A stretch of DNA of 64,000 nt from Trissonchulus latispiculum (Eukaryota; Nematoda; Enoplea; Enoplida; Ironidae), in assembly GCA_030248195.1 (NCBI GenBank), contig JASAND010010878.1:23090-87089 (forward strand), given 5' to 3'. Numbering within the stretch: the first letter of the stretch is position 1; each line of letters opens with the position of its first letter. The notes beneath the pieces were generated by a model. It worked only from the letters and a program-made list of their open reading frames with translations. It did not search any database and had not been told where the DNA came from. This document shows positions 13,576 through 28,700 of the stretch, one piece after another. Both the position numbers and the translations under genes were made by a program.

Positions 13576-15163
13576 GGTGATTCTTCCGTATACGCACACC
13601 TGACATTAAACTAAAGTGCACTCAATGCATCTACTTCCGTAGACGCACACTAGAATTTAGGGAGAAATTTTTTTGGACTTTCGCTGAATCTTAAAGGCAT
13701 CTACTTCCGTATGCGCACACCACATCATTGATAATCCTATTTAACTCTGAATCTTCAAATTACTTACTTACGTATAGTTTTATATACACAAAATAATATG
13801 ATCACGACATAAAAATGCTATTATTTGTAAACTCTAAAATATCAGTTATAAGATAAAATTATCAAACTATCAATTATAAGTATAAGTTGTAAAATTGTTA
13901 TAAAATCATAAAATATCAATTATTTTAAAAACAGTATTATTAGGAAGCCTAAGCTTATAAAAAGAAGAGGAACTCTCACCGGGAGATAAAATTTTAAGCA
14001 GCTTTTAAAAATGAAAATACTGTGTAGCGAAAACGCAAACTTGACGTATTTGCAAATTTCGCCAACGAACACGCAAATTTGTGTTTTCGCTAACGAAAAC
14101 GCAAATGGTTCTCACTCTAAGGCTCCAACTAATTGTCAGTGTAGTAAAGTGCACGTAAACATGCATATATGGAAACAGTCACTGTGTACAGTACGCATAT
14201 GTGCAATGTATTTAACTGTAATCCATGTAGGTATCTTCTCACTTTAGCACTAACAATCCTAGTACTTTGTTTTAGAACACTAGTCACTACTTATACAACT
14301 TATACAACTACAATTACTACTTACTACTAAAATTGTGGTAGTAAAATATTAACTAACTACTAATTCATTAATTAATTAACTACTGAATAAGTTGGAAGAA
14401 AATTTCTTTTAAGAAAGTAATTGTAGTTGTATAAGTTGTAAGTAGTGACTAGGGTTCTAAAACAAAGTACTAGGATTGTTAGTACTACAGTGTGAAGATA
14501 CCTACATGGATTACAGTTAAATACATTGCACATATGCGTACTGTACACAGTGACTGTTTCCATATATGCATGTTTACGTGCACTTTACTACACTGGTAAT
14601 TAGTTGGAGCCTTAGAGTGAGAACCATTTGCGTTTTCGTTAGCGAAAACACAAATTTGCGTGTTCGTTGGCGAAATTTGCAAATACGTCAAGTTTGCGTT
14701 TTCGCTACACAGTATTTTCATTTCTAAAAGCTGCTTAATACTTTAAAATTTTATCTCCCGGTGAGAGTTCCTCTTCATTTTAAAAGCTTAGGCTTCCTAA
14801 TAATACTGTTTTTAAAATAATTGATATTTTATGATTTTATAACAATTTTACAACTTATACTTATAATTGATAGTTTGATAATTTTATCTTATAACTGATA
14901 CTTTAGAGTTTAGAAATAATAGCATTTTTATGTCGTGATGATATTATTTTGTGTATATAAAACTATACGTAAGTAAGTAATTTGAAGATTCAGAGTTAAA
15001 TAGGATTATCAATGATGTGGTGTGCGCATACGGAAGTAGATGCCTTTAAGATTCAGCGAAAGTCCAAAAGATTTCTCCCTAAATTCTAGTGTGCGTCTAT
15101 GGAAGTAGATGCATTGAGTGCACTTTAGTTTAATGTCAGGTGTGCGTATACGGAAGAATCACC
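13576..15163. mobile_element. 1.6-kb palindromic foldback transposon, 8-bp target duplication
   Basis: The two halves are reverse complements of each other: about 750 bp per arm around a spacer near 14340-14400, with only scattered mismatches. The ends are GGTGATTCTTCCGTA and its complement. The flanks are CAGCAAGT on both sides (13568-13575 and 15164-15171), an 8-bp target site duplication typical of hAT-type transposition. Three copies of CTTCCGTA-N-NCGCACAC lie at each end (13583, 13634, 13704 on the left), spaced about 50-70 bp apart, as expected for subterminal transposase-binding sites. Two 78-codon frames (14011-14247 plus, 14485-14721 minus) are mirror images and not evidence of a gene. 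It is non-autonomous. Confidence 0.88.
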
Positions 15164-15171
15164 CAGCAAGT

Positions 15172-17055
15172 TTTGGCCTATAAAGCCGTGGTTACACTAA
15201 CAAGACTAAATGTTTATATCAGCTTTTAATTGTACTCTGGCAACAAACGAGATTGTAATTGTTTTCGTCTAAACTGAAATTGAATTAACCCGACAGCTCC
15301 GATTTATATTAACAGACTCATACAAGATTAGACACTTTGTACATACGGTCGAGAATTATTTACTTTATGTAGGACAACGTTTACATATGAGGATATATTT
15401 ATTTATACATACTTTATACGGGGTATAAGGGTCCTCAAAACACTGGAAAATATTTGAGTAATTAATTCAGCTAAAATTAACTTAGTTAAGAGTTTAAAAT
15501 TAGTTTAAAGTTATTACCTATCGCCGGTTTAACTAGCTCACTAAAAGACAATTAGAAGTTCAGTTCTATTGCATTCTTTTCGAATTTCACCTGCTCCTAA
15601 AACACGCTTTTCGTCTTGCCTTAGTCTATGTTTCCAAGTCGTCCATATTTTTTCCAAGTCTGTATCGACATTTCTTACTTAAAATTTGCCTATCCAATTG
15701 ATTTGAGTACTAAATTAGAGTATGTTGGTTAACATAATGGCATAATGTCGGCTGCTGTCTAGGATTGTAATATCATTTATTTCCTCTGATGAAAGTGCAG
15801 CATACATCGTATAGGTTTCACTTGGCTTAGTACATAGCAACGCTAATAAGGGTTTTCCCCTAATTAAGCTTTACAATCTATCTTCTTTTCAACTTTTTCC
15901 CGTTCCAAAGCTTGTAAGGGGCAGATTTAGTCTGTTGTTCAGAAATTTTTTGCTGGAAAGTGTTAGCTAATTCCGGCTTATAATGAAGCTTAAAGATTCT
16001 TTATACTGTCAAGAAGAAAATCTGACGTACAACGTTTTCATGGAGTTTCCTATTTACAGATTTTGAGAACAAAACATCGCTAGCATCACACAATCTTCGT
16101 GTATAATGTAGTATAATATGTCAATATAAAATATATACGTCCCTAACATTTTGTTACCAATAAACCAAAGATTAAGGAAATGGTTATAATCTGAAAAGGA
16201 CGTTAAATGGCGGAAAAACTTGGAAATTTTTGGTACTTTTGCATACCAACTGTTTTTTCGGTATGATGGATTTCTTTAGCCTTATTTATTATAACAGTTA
16301 CACAAACTTTCCCGTCGGCAAGGAGGTTCTGTAGCACCTGTGACTGAAACAAATTTTGATCAAAAGTTTCCAATTCGGAATTTATGTTTTCTGGATGTTT
16401 CTTTTCGTCTGGTTCCCACAGTCTCTGAATAGCTGCCTCAGAATTTCACTGTCAAAATGAAAATTGGGGATTTTTGCCGGAGGGCTAATTTTGCACAACT
16501 CCATTAGTAAAGGCTTTCCTGTTACAGCCGCATCACTGATAATACGATATCTTAAATCGGCGGTTAAACACATTTTAAAATCAGATTAAACGCTGACCTC
16601 AGTAGCCAAGAGTACATAATAACTAAGAGTGTGACGCATTTGGAAGGCAAATAGAGAAATATATATTGTAAACTGGATATTAGAATTGATAGGATTTGGA
16701 AAACTTGGGTGTAAACTTTCCCAATATAAAAACATCTCCTAAGGTAGGTAATTTTTCTATGTTTAGCACATAGCACCAATACCGAAGCAATTCAGTGAGC
16801 TTTGGTAACACTGACCCCTGAAATAATCTTTGACGAAGTATATATAATTTAACATAATCCTAAACGTTTGCATTTGGATACATGTAAGGAAAGCTTTTAA
16901 CCCCGGCCGTCTTAGCGAGCGACACAAATTGGTCTTTACACATGAAGGAATTCAAACAGAAAATTTGAACGTATGATAAAAACCTTATTTCTCTGATTAC
17001 GATGACTGCTGAGACAAAGTTTTTATTCTGAAACATTGGGTGATATAATGAGATT
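15172..17055. other. Non-coding stretch
   Basis: No supported gene. One end-like AAGAGTACATAATA motif of the miniature family lies at 16607-16637. Minus-strand frames at 16382-16779 are short and featureless. Confidence 0.4.
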
Positions 17056-17610
17056 GTGAGACACTTCGCCACACTATTGTTCTGATTGGGTACTTGACCT
17101 TTGACTTAAATATTAGGAAAGGTTTTAACTGTAATGATGAAAGAGGGGGCAACAGTTATAAAACGTGAAGTATTTGTTAGTGCGTTTATTGTTTGTTGTT
17201 TTTATTTCGGTAAAGTTTTTATAAAATGTTAATAATATCTAAATATTAGTTAAAACTAAAATTTCATTTGCGCTGATTTAAATTTAAAAATTTTCTTTAA
17301 TTTCGTAATAAGCAAAATGTGTTTTGATTTAAAGATATGAAAGAGTTTGCAGGCTAAATTTATAATTTCAGATTGAAACTAAGCTAAAATAAGGCTATGC
17401 TTTTTATAGTTAACATTGCTATGAAGTATTGGAATACAATAGAAAACCATATTTGTCAACACTTTATTGCTGTAGTTTATCAAAATTGTCTCACGTTTAA
17501 TACGTAGTTTGTCCTGCCCCCTCCCTTTCCTTCTCGTTTCTATTTGAGTGTAAAGGGCATTCCCTTTCGCAGTTACAAAAGAGCAATTAAAGTGTGGCGA
17601 AGTGTCTCAC
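17056..17610. mobile_element. Miniature TIR element with 20-bp inverted ends
   Basis: A perfect 20-bp inverted repeat bounds this 555-bp stretch: GTGAGACACTTCGCCACACT at 17056-17075 and its reverse complement at 17591-17610. The interior is AT-rich and non-coding. ATATAATGAG occurs just outside both ends (17043-17052 and 17615-17624), offset by a few bases, so the true boundary or target duplication is unclear. Confidence 0.6.
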
Positions 17611-19654
<2,044 letters not shown>

Positions 19655-19900
19655 AATATATGTAGCTAGGACATGCATAATTGAATATTATTTGTTGTTG
19701 TTTATGCTGAACCTAAAAATGTTAACACTTAAAATAATTTGACTTGACTTGAACATAAACTGTTTACATTATTCTGTATTACAATTTCATCTTACTTTAT
19801 TTTGTCATATAAATGTAGGTAACAACAATGAGCTCTATTGCTTTGCCAACTCTGCTGAACTGTCCTGTATTGAATCAAAAGCAAATTTTCTGGCATTAGT

Positions 19901-20000
19901 ATGAAAATATTTGGAAACATAGGGACCATTTTATCCGGCATAGTTAGACTTAATTTTGTAGCCTTAATTGATACTATTAGCGCTCAGGACCCTGTATCAG
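19901..20000 (+). CDS. Ly-6 gene exon 1 (signal sequence)
   Basis: ATG AAA ATA TTT starts a 33-codon exon ending TCA G|GTGAGT (phase 1). The segment IGTILSGIVRLNFVALIDTISA is only moderately hydrophobic and contains an arginine, making it a poorer signal peptide than the exon at 295-436. Confidence 0.65.
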
Positions 20001-22321
20001 GTGAGTACATCTGAACAATTTCATTGGAATTCAAACGTTAGTGTTAATTATTTAATTATTTGATTGAAACTGGTTAATTACGTTGTGAATGAATGAATGA
20101 GGAGTAACTCTTGTTTTAAAATTAGGAATTGGTTATTTTAAGGCATTAAACCATCCAATGCCTAAGTTTAAAGCTGCTTTAGAGTTGGTTTTAGTTGGTT
20201 TAAAATTTAAAATTTACCAAGGAATGACATTGGGATTTCTTAGCTTCACACAATTTTGAAGCTAATTTCACACATATTTAAATTAATCTATATATGTTCT
20301 TTATTGTTACATCCATGAAGCGGTTGCAATCAGGCAGAATACGTAACCATGTATATTTTTTATTAATATTTTATTATTTATTATTATTATTCTTATTTAT
20401 TTCAGATACCATCAAGTGCTACAGCTGCATGTCTGCCATCTACCAGGCGGGATGGGGGAGTTTGGAGCACACCTACGCCCGGCCGGAAAACTTCACCGAC
20501 GAATGCAATGAGAAGGGAAATCAGCATCGGGTCGGTCTCGTTGAGTGTCCCACTGTCTGTATTCTCATGGTGGACGAAATTGTAGTAGGAGGTAAGTAGA
20601 TGCTAAATGGCGGTGCTGGGATCACACGAAAATGTTGCTCTAATATCCCGACTTAGCTGTAGACCTGATTTCAAACTTTCACATTCATACATTAGCATAG
20701 GGTCGAATCCCATGGAGCTTGTCTCAAGAAAATTTTGAGGGTGCTTGTAAACTGAACTGTACATTTCAGGGAGGCTTGTACCTTAAGAGTAAATTCACGA
20801 CATTTTTCAAAATAACGCAAATTTTATTAAAATTTTTGATTTTCGCATAATTTACAACAAATTCTTCAATATTGAGAAAAAAGTTTAAAATGTTGGTCGA
20901 TTCTCAAAAAAAATTATCAACGTTAACCAAAACATTCCTGTGAAGCCGGAAATGTTTTTAAATTTACTGTAAAAAAACTAATTTTCCCGGCCATTTTTTC
21001 GTTACACCTTGTCCCGATTGTGGATGGCATGGTATTGGGAAAGGCAATTTTTCGAACTTCCACTAACAAGATTAGAGGGTCGATTCCCACCTTAGTATTA
21101 ATGAGTAATTAATAATTAATTAATTAATTAATCGTGCTAATAAGTTAATTATTTCTTTGAGCTAGATATTCAGGCATACCCTGTTGCTCCGTAGAGTTTG
21201 CTTAGCTTGTTGCACTGTCTTAATGAATTTAGTGCGTATCAAAGTATCTTTAAAGAGTAGAACTCTCTGACCCTGGTTAATCCCACAATTCTTCATTCAG
21301 CATTTATGACTGCAATGACGCCATGACTTCTGTAATGCTCACATTCCCTTTGTGACGTTAAAGCCCATTCATGCCTTCCTTAGAAGGAAGTTAACTACGG
21401 TTGGCAACTTAGGGTTTAGGCGTTGATAATTTAATTTGAATTTAATTTGAATTTAATTTGAATTTAATTCCGGGTTTAGGCGTTGATAATATCTGCTGAT
21501 TTGGTTGATGGGGAAAAGGTTATATCCATCCGCGAATACTAAAATATTCTTGAACTCTGATTTGGCTCTGGATACGGGTACCCGCAAAAACAAGATAGAA
21601 TAAAAAAACCTCAATTTGTTGCCGAGGTACTAACAAACTGGTTGCAGGATAATCTTGTCTCGAGATTTGAGATGGAAAATACCAGCAATTTTTTGTTGTG
21701 CTTTTGCAGAAGCTGCTGTTAAAGTTTAAAGCCGACTTGCCACAGGCAATGGTAAAATTATGCAATTTTCGCCTTTAAGCACCCCACTAAGTTAGAAAGT
21801 GTTGAAATTATGACTGAAAGATGTGAAGAAAAGTGTCCAGAGCGGGGATCGAGCAACTGAGTTTCAGATCGTCAGTTCTGTACGCTACCACCACTCAACT
21901 TCTTCTGCACAGCTAGACTAGATTATAACGCTAATTTCAACCTATCGAAGCTCACGTGAACCGCTGTAACACTGTAAATCTTTTCCCCTATATTTCAGGT
22001 TACAATCATTACGGTTTCATTCGCGGCTGCTACGACACCCTGCTGAAGCGCGGCTTTAACGACACCATCATCAGGCAGGACAGCTGGCTCCGGTTCAATC
22101 AGTGTCGTTACTACGATCGAAACGAACTGCTGAAAATGCCTCGAACTCACCAGTCTGGCATGATCTGGGTCTGTGCCTGCTACGGAGAGCGCTGTAATCG
22201 CGGCGTTCTCCGCTACGGTCAGGATGCTCTATCTTCGCTGAAACTTAGCACACAGCTTCACTGGCTTACAGTCCTATGGCTCTTGCTCTTCTACTTCAAC
22301 GGTTTGCCCCAAATTAGCTGA
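19901..22321 (+). CDS. Ly-6/uPAR-domain GPI-anchored protein, ODR-2/HOT-like (3 exons)
   Basis: Exons 19901-20000, 20406-20591 and 21999-22321 (TGA) join in frame, both introns in phase 1 with GT-AG ends, giving 202 residues. Exon 1 supplies a moderately hydrophobic signal sequence ending near ISAQD. The mature part starts at IKCYSC and holds ten cysteines, ending CACYGERCN, the hallmark of a three-finger Ly-6 domain. Residues after about 175 end in a hydrophobic tail (WLTVLWLLLFYF), as for GPI attachment. The order CYSCMS..Y...W, then NFTDEC, then a late RGC resembles nematode ODR-2/HOT proteins; ODR-2 acts in olfactory neurons and associated circuits of C. elegans. A weaker alternative is another Ly-6 subfamily. 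The coding exons are clearly less AT-rich than the introns. Intron 2 contains a SINE-like fragment. The exon at 295-436 may be an alternative start. Confidence 0.82.
20406..20591 (+). CDS. Ly-6 gene exon 2 (first half of three-finger domain)
   Basis: The acceptor TTTCAG|AT and donor GGA G|GTAAGT bound a 186-nt, phase 1-1 exon with five cysteines (CYSC, DEC, ECPTVC). It also carries an N-glycosylation-type NFT. Confidence 0.88.
21838..21945 (-). repeat. tRNA-derived SINE-like fragment
   Basis: The minus strand reads GAGTGGTGGTAGCGTAC (A-box-like), then about 30 nt later TTGCTCGATCCCCGCTCTGG (B-box-like). The same tail GATCCCCGCTCTGGA occurs in the copy at 34395-34490. Neither folds into a proper tRNA cloverleaf, so a SINE or decayed tRNA is preferred to a functional tRNA gene. 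Confidence 0.5.
21999..22321 (+). CDS. Ly-6 gene exon 3 (second half of domain and GPI signal)
   Basis: The acceptor TATTTCAG|GT is followed by five cysteines (RGC, QC, VCACYGERC), a hydrophilic spacer, the hydrophobic tail and TGA at 22319-22321. The cysteine-rich stretch is the most GC-rich part of the gene. Confidence 0.88.
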
Positions 22322-23460
22322 TGCCCCCCTATTTTGTACCCCCCCCCCGTAAAAACTCCCCGTCCGTTACAGTCGCTACTGCTCATTCCGTGTTTTTTCG
22401 CCCTGGCTGTGAGCTAGAATATCAGCATTGATCCGCCCGATTTTTTATCCCCCAGAAGAGTATATCCCCTCCGGATTAAGATTATATTAATCCCCCCCTC
22501 TTCATGTTACGCCTCTGTGTCATACAAGCCCTGTGAGTCCATATTGGTGCTTCAAAGATGTCCTTTTGTATTCGTCACAATAAGACTAGTCGATTCAGTA
22601 CAGAGATTGATTGATCTATATTTATTGATTTTATTGATCTGTTACACCTCATAAAGTTTAGTGTCTATCTGATTAATATTCGTTTGATGTTCTGTTTGTG
22701 TATGATAAAAGTAAATATGTATTGATTGGTAACCAGTGGTGTCACAAAAAGTACATACAATCTACGCAAAAATGAGCCTTTTTGTGTTTGTTTGTGAATT
22801 TGCGCCAAAGGTTGTGGGTTCGATCCCCACCTCGGGCCCGAATTTTTCGGGTCGGAGGTGCTGTAGTGACAATCTTAGTTTCGTTTGTTCTTTCATTTGT
22901 TTCCTAACCTGGTTAACGAAACTGGCTCGTCTCCAAATGACAAAATTTGCCAATATTTAGAATTATCAATTATTGACTTTTGATAATGCAAAAATTTTGA
23001 CATAAACAATTCCAGAAAAACTGTCCCAAACCGTGCTTACAGAGAGAGTCACTCACATTCATCCTCCAGGGATTTTTGGTTTTTGGCAAAAAACCGGAAA
23101 TACCGATCAACCCCATCCCCTTCCAAATCTCGCTTCCTTCACGTGTCTACCGTAAACTGTATTAAATGTGGCGACACAGTGTAGAGGTGGAGAGGGAACG
23201 AATTTGACATGCTTGCTAAAAAAAGTTTAACTGTAAATTCTGTGGTGTCGTTGGAAGCAGGCCTCTCGGGAGATCTGAAGGGCTCCGGTTCGATTCCCAG
23301 CATCTAGAAATTTTTTAATTCTTATTTGACTGATGCTGAATTTTTTTGCTAGACTCAAGGATACCTACCTGATGTGCACATTTCTTTTCTTTCACATTTC
23401 ACGTTTCTGCGCGAAAGCTTTGGCACGAAACATGGCACGTGGTAGGGGAAAACTTTCTAT
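22322..23460. other. 3' flank and non-coding stretch with SINE-like pieces
   Basis: Downstream of the Ly-6 gene are C-runs and AT-rich sequence. GGGTTCGATCCCCACC at 22817-22832 is a strong B-box/T-arm match, but no matching A-box at tRNA spacing is visible. A similar GGTTCGATTCCCAGC lies near 23287. These are probably SINE remnants. Confidence 0.4.
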
Positions 23461-24014
23461 GGGTCTATTTCTTTAAAGATTAAAATGCTCGGATTAAACG
23501 GATTAAAAATCAACCGGATTGAAGATTTAATTGCTATTTCTTTAATGCTGCATTAAACGGATCAAAAGAATTAAAATTAACTCGTTTAATCTGACCATTT
23601 TTAATCTGCGGATTAAACGAGTTGGTTTTAATCCATTTAATCCGCCATTAAAGATACAGCGATTAAAAATTTTAAGAGGCCAACTTTTAATCCGTTTAAT
23701 CCGCGTAGCTGCACAAGGATTAGAAACTAGTTGAAATTGCAGGCGGCGGATTAAACAGATTAAAACTAATCTTTAAAGAAACAGCAATTGTCGGATTAAA
23801 ATTAACTCGTTGATTTTTTTAATCTGAAGTGTGAATAAAGAAACTATTAGATTAAAATTTCAATCCTAGGTGCCTTAAAGAAATAGGATTAAATTTAATA
23901 CACATAACTCCTTTAACTTGCAGGATCAGATTTTAATCCCTCTAACCGGAGGTGCTATTTCTTTAATGCGAATTAATTTTAATCTAATCCGTTTAATCTT
24001 TAAAGAAATCGGGC
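23461..24014. mobile_element. Foldback element with GGATTAAACGG repeats
   Basis: The ends are GGGTCTATTTCTTTAAAGAT on the left and ATCTTTAAAGAAATCGGGCC on the right, an imperfect terminal inverted repeat. The 550-bp interior is built from dozens of short GGATTAAA(C)GG units in both orientations, so it can fold on itself at many registers. It is non-coding. The terminal GGG-C-ATTTC motif links it to the elements at 9492 and 25943. Confidence 0.7.
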
Positions 24015-24991
24015 CTAAGTTATAAAGCACCCAGTTCTGTAGGTAAATGTGTATGTGATGTTTTCTTCAACAGTTGCGGAAAAGTTTCTAATAGAGTTTC
24101 TAACGTCCGACTTCAGAAGAGCAGACAACGTTTAGTGGTTCGATTTTCACCCTGACTTTTTTTTCTGGTACCTACAATTTTGGTAATTAATTGGTGTCAT
24201 TGTTTATCGGGAATGTGAGATTAAAAATGATACCTGATATTAAGCTGTGAGCTCTGTTACACAATAAACTAAGCGATGGTTAACTAAACCACTATGAACC
24301 AAATCACTGTCCTGTGAACTCGATAACTCCACTCATGGGCTAATCTCAACTGTTTAGTTCTGCTAAAGTTTGAGTTAACCTATGTCCTCAAATTAGCTTA
24401 CGATATTATATAACAAAAGTTTTCTAAGCTACGTTCAGCAATATTTTTATTGTCACGAAGCTACTTGCACAATATATCAACACTAGAAACTGTATTATGC
24501 GGCTGTTAAGAGGGGGAAATTTTCACATAGTTTTTGCTTCAGTAAAACTGAATAAAAGGTCAAAAACCCTCTTAAAGAAGTTTGTAATAATCAGAGTAGA
24601 AGTTACATGGCACTTCGTTTGCTAATTTTATATCTTCGCATCCCATTGTAGTGCAATTTTTGCACACTAGTAATAGCATTTTTCGCCTGCACATTTTGCA
24701 ATCTAAGCCTCGTATTATTTCTGTTCAAGTAGACATGGTGAAAGTTGCGTCGTTTTAAAAGGTTTGGAAAATTTTAATATTATTATACGTCACCTATCTA
24801 TGTATATGTGAAGAGCGAAAATTGAAAATACGTTACACATTGACCTAGTATGGGGGTTACGACTTAGTGCAATTACATTCAAGCATTCTTCACAAGAATA
24901 ACACCTAATAATTTTTGCGGCGAAGTTGGTGAAATTGTGCAGAATTCGCGTTTTCTCCCCAGAAAAAAGTTGCACTTTTCCTTACTCCTTT
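24015..24991. other. Intergenic stretch upstream of the MIG-18-like gene
   Basis: AT-rich, with no supported gene. A GGTTCGATTTTCACC B-box-like motif near 24138 is probably another SINE trace. The promoter of the downstream gene should lie here, but no clear core element stands out. Confidence 0.35.
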
Positions 24992-25776
24992 ATGATTATG
25001 CGTGCTGCACAACAGTACAATAACTTGCTGACAGTATTGCTGATTTGCATAGCCAATGGGGTCAGAGGTCAAGAAAATTCGCATCCTCAGGTCCCACAGT
25101 TTCCGAACTATCCCAATTATCCGGAATACGGAGCCGGAAATGTTGATACCAACGCTGACATTGGAGCCTACGTGGATCCAAATCCGGATTTAGTCCCACA
25201 AAATCCACAAAATCCACCGCTTTATCCAGATCCGCAGTTGGGTGGATTTGTCGGAACAACCGGAGACGATTATTGGGATCTCTATCCCCAGGGAACGGAT
25301 GACTATAATCTTTACGGAAATCCGAACGTTCAAACAACCGGATTTTGGGTCCCAACAGATCCGGGTTTCCCGGGCGGAAACCCGGTTCCCGGAAATCCCG
25401 GCCCGGTGCCAAATGTGCCCGAATACCCGCAATATAATGTGGGTGAGCAGAACCCACAAATTGACACAGACCTAAATGTCCAATATTATGAGTATGAAAA
25501 TCGTCGACAACCGCTCGACGAATACAATCCAGGTTTGGTGAAACCGGATTATTTTTCCAACTTTGGCCATCTTGAGGTGGAGGGTAATTTTACCGGGGGT
25601 CTGGGTGGGGGTAATGAGACCCTGATAAATCAGACCCGTCCCCTCTTTGCGGCGGCGCGTCCCCTCCCCCGAACCACAAGACCCCCTCCGACCCCTGAAG
25701 TTTTTGGACCCGATTCCTGTAAATGGAACGACCAACCTTTTGGGGCCGGAGCCAGAGTTGATCACGGGCGATTTTG
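24992..25776 (+). CDS. MIG-18-like gene exon 1: signal peptide and Pro/Asn-rich region
   Basis: ATG at 24992 (another in frame at 24998) is preferred over the upstream in-frame start at 24926 because the signal peptide then lies at the N-terminus. The exon ends GGG CGA TTT TG|GTAAGA, inside the first FWYEC motif. It carries several NPxxP/PNxP-type low-complexity runs and an SRP-type hydrophobic core. Confidence 0.85.
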
Positions 25777-28700
25777 GTAAGAGCTTAGCATTAATTTTAG
25801 TTTGTTTTAATTAATTAACAAATTTAAATTAGTAATATATTTATTTTAATCAATTAGAAGTTGTTATTCTTCCAATTCCTGAGAATCGTGGTTATAACCT
25901 GACAGTGAGTTAAATGACAATCTGGTCCTTTACTACGCCTAGGGGCCTTTTCGCGAATGGGTTAAACGAGTTAAAATTAACTCGATCCTTTTCGCGAATG
26001 AGTTAAACGAGTTAAATTTAACTCGCCGAGTTAAGCAGAGTTAAAATTTTTAACCCTGCGGTCATTCGCGAAAAGAGTTAAAATTTAACTCTTTTAACTC
26101 TACTCTTTTCGTGAATGACACGTAGAGTTAAACAGCTGCAGAGTTAAATTTAACTCTACCCTTTTCATGAATGGGTTAAATTTAACTCTTTTAACTCGCT
26201 CACGATATTTTACATTGAATTTTAACCCGCGTCTCTGCACGCGGGTTAAACGAGTTAAAAATCTTCTATTCTTTGCATTGCTATTGCCATACTTTGCGCG
26301 CGTTATAAAGCTTTAAATATGAGAATATAATCCAACCAATGAAAACGCAACACGTAATTTCATTGGATGGTTCAAAATGCTTCACAATTACTTAAGCATT
26401 TGCCAATGTTCTACTGAATTATTTACACTAAATCAACGAAATAGGCTATATACTTAATAACGTAAAAATAGAGGGAACAACAAATGTTTCAAACATGTTG
26501 CATTATAGAAATAATAATTAAATTAAATAAATTTAGCAACAATATATGAATGCTAATTAGAAGTATTATGAGAGAGAGCTGCTGGCAACGTGAAAAGTGA
26601 ATCTACGGAACACTACAACCAACCGAAAGCTCAATTTTTTCTCCAAAAGGGGACTGATTAAAGGGTTAATTTTGCCATGAAAATTTGTGTAAACTTTGAA
26701 AAATTTCAATCTTTAGATCTTTTGAAAGGACATCTATTTAAATGTTCGCGAACTTTGCTCCAACTGGTGATGCTCCACAGAATTACAGGATCAATTGATT
26801 GATACCAACTGTGATTTTAAGGGCAACCATTTCAATTCAAATTTAAAATCTCCATTGAATTTTAACAAACAAATATTTCTCTATTTAATTTTGAGGCGCC
26901 TGCCTTTTAGTATTAAAGTTTAGTTGAAATTGACCAAAATTGTCCATATTTTTAAGAGGATCAAGAGAAACCGATTTTGCTGAAAATAAATACAGAGGGT
27001 TTTTTGGCTCTGTCGTGGTCTCAGTAAACGAACACGGCACCTGCTTTTCGGCTCAACTATTCTTTAGCACTTTGTTGTTAAGCTGGCAATAGAAACAACG
27101 AAAACTTGGACCGAAACATTGTCTTCAGATAGTTTTCAGCAAACTCTGAATACATACAACTTTTCATGAAAATCGTAAAAAATCTTTGGATGGTTCCCCA
27201 TGAATTGTAGTTTTATCCACGTTGTTAATCCTTTAAATGCTTAAACTTTAAAATTTCGCTGCAGATTTGTCAATTATTTGTTGAAGTGCATCCGTGCTAA
27301 ATTTCAGCAAAATCGGTTAGAAACTGCAAGTTGGACAGAGGGATTCGCCCGGATAACCCTAACGCTAAATTAACGATGTAATGAATGTCTATTAATAAAT
27401 GAGTAAATATCTTCCTTTGCTGTCGTATTTTATTTAAAATGTTCGAAACGTAGGGAAGCTCATCTAAATTCTCAAATGGTGAAAAGTTGGGCATTACGTA
27501 AGGCTAGATTAACTATTTTAACTCTTTTCGCGTATGCAGAGAGTTAATTTTAACTCTCCCCGTTTTAACTCTTTTAACTCTTTTCGCGAATGCAGAGAGT
27601 TAATTTTAACTCTGCCAGATTTAACTCTTTTAACTCCATGATTTTTAACCCTGCAGAGTTAAAAGAGTTAAAAGTAGGCAGAGTTAAATTTAACTCTGTG
27701 CATTCGTGAAAAGGGTTAAAAGAGTTAATTTTAACTCTACTCTACTCTACTCTACTCTACCCATTCGCGAAAAGGCCCTAGGGTGGCAAAGTTAATGCTA
27801 ACAGATTTGTTTGTGTTTTCGACCGTCATTTGACAACCTTTACAGCTATTGTTTCCCTTTTCAGATGGTTTCATTTATTTATCAATTTATTTATTTAAGC
27901 CATTTAATTGTCAAAATTAGATCCTATAAGTGTCAGTCTTTAGAAATTTAAGTTCGAGCAGGATAGTCAAGAGTTAGTTCTAATAGCTTAAGCAATTGCT
28001 AGCTGTTAGATAAAAATATGAAGAAAAGAAATCAAAGGAAGAAAATCTCACTTTATATGAAACCTGATTGATTTATGCTGCAAAGCCTTTTCAAAATGCT
28101 TGAATGCCGTGTGAAGGCAATAGGGAATTTGCTGAAGCGAAAAAATGCCAATTATTTGCGGGGTCGTCGAAAGGCGGCTTTAATTTGTTTCTGGGATTTT
28201 GGGATCCAATAAAAAATTGAACATATTCTCTAAACGATGTGAAATTCTAGTTAACGTGTGTAACTACCCAGATTTAGGTTTACGATCTGCTGAAATTACA
28301 CCTGCGATCTCTCGCGCCCTTCCCAATTTAACTTTCGATTTTTTTGACCAATAACTTTAAAACCTTGTATGGGTGCATACTGGGTACCGCTGAAATTAAA
28401 AATTTACATATTTAAACTTTTGAAGATTTTAAGTTGGTTGGTAAGGGAATCAAAAAATTTTCGTTCCCAATTTTGTTTTTTTGCTGAACTTGGCCATGTA
28501 AAACTGTCCACCAACAATATATGGCAAAATGGTTTACTCATCGAATCATATCCAGAAAATTCCCCTTAAGAAAAATTTCCTAACTCAACAGCTTATTTTT
28601 CTGAGACAGAAGCAACTGCTTGGGTTAAGCGGCACATCGTTAGAAAGCCCTTGACTGACTTTCTTCGCCTAATAATACGTAATCCTGCAACAAGTTACAG

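Noticed and set aside
14011..14721. Two identical 78-codon frames on opposite strands
   Set aside because: They are the two arms of the palindromic transposon; the translation shows no domain and the identity is due to the DNA palindrome.
22800..22850. Possible tRNA gene (GGGTTCGATCCCCACC)
   Set aside because: Only the T-arm-like part is convincing; no A-box or acceptor stem at the right distance.
25062..25765. Several minus-strand and second-frame reading frames of 77-131 codons
   Set aside because: Shadows of the Pro/Asn-rich exon 1 of the MIG-18-like gene, which has the signal peptide, splice sites and continuation.
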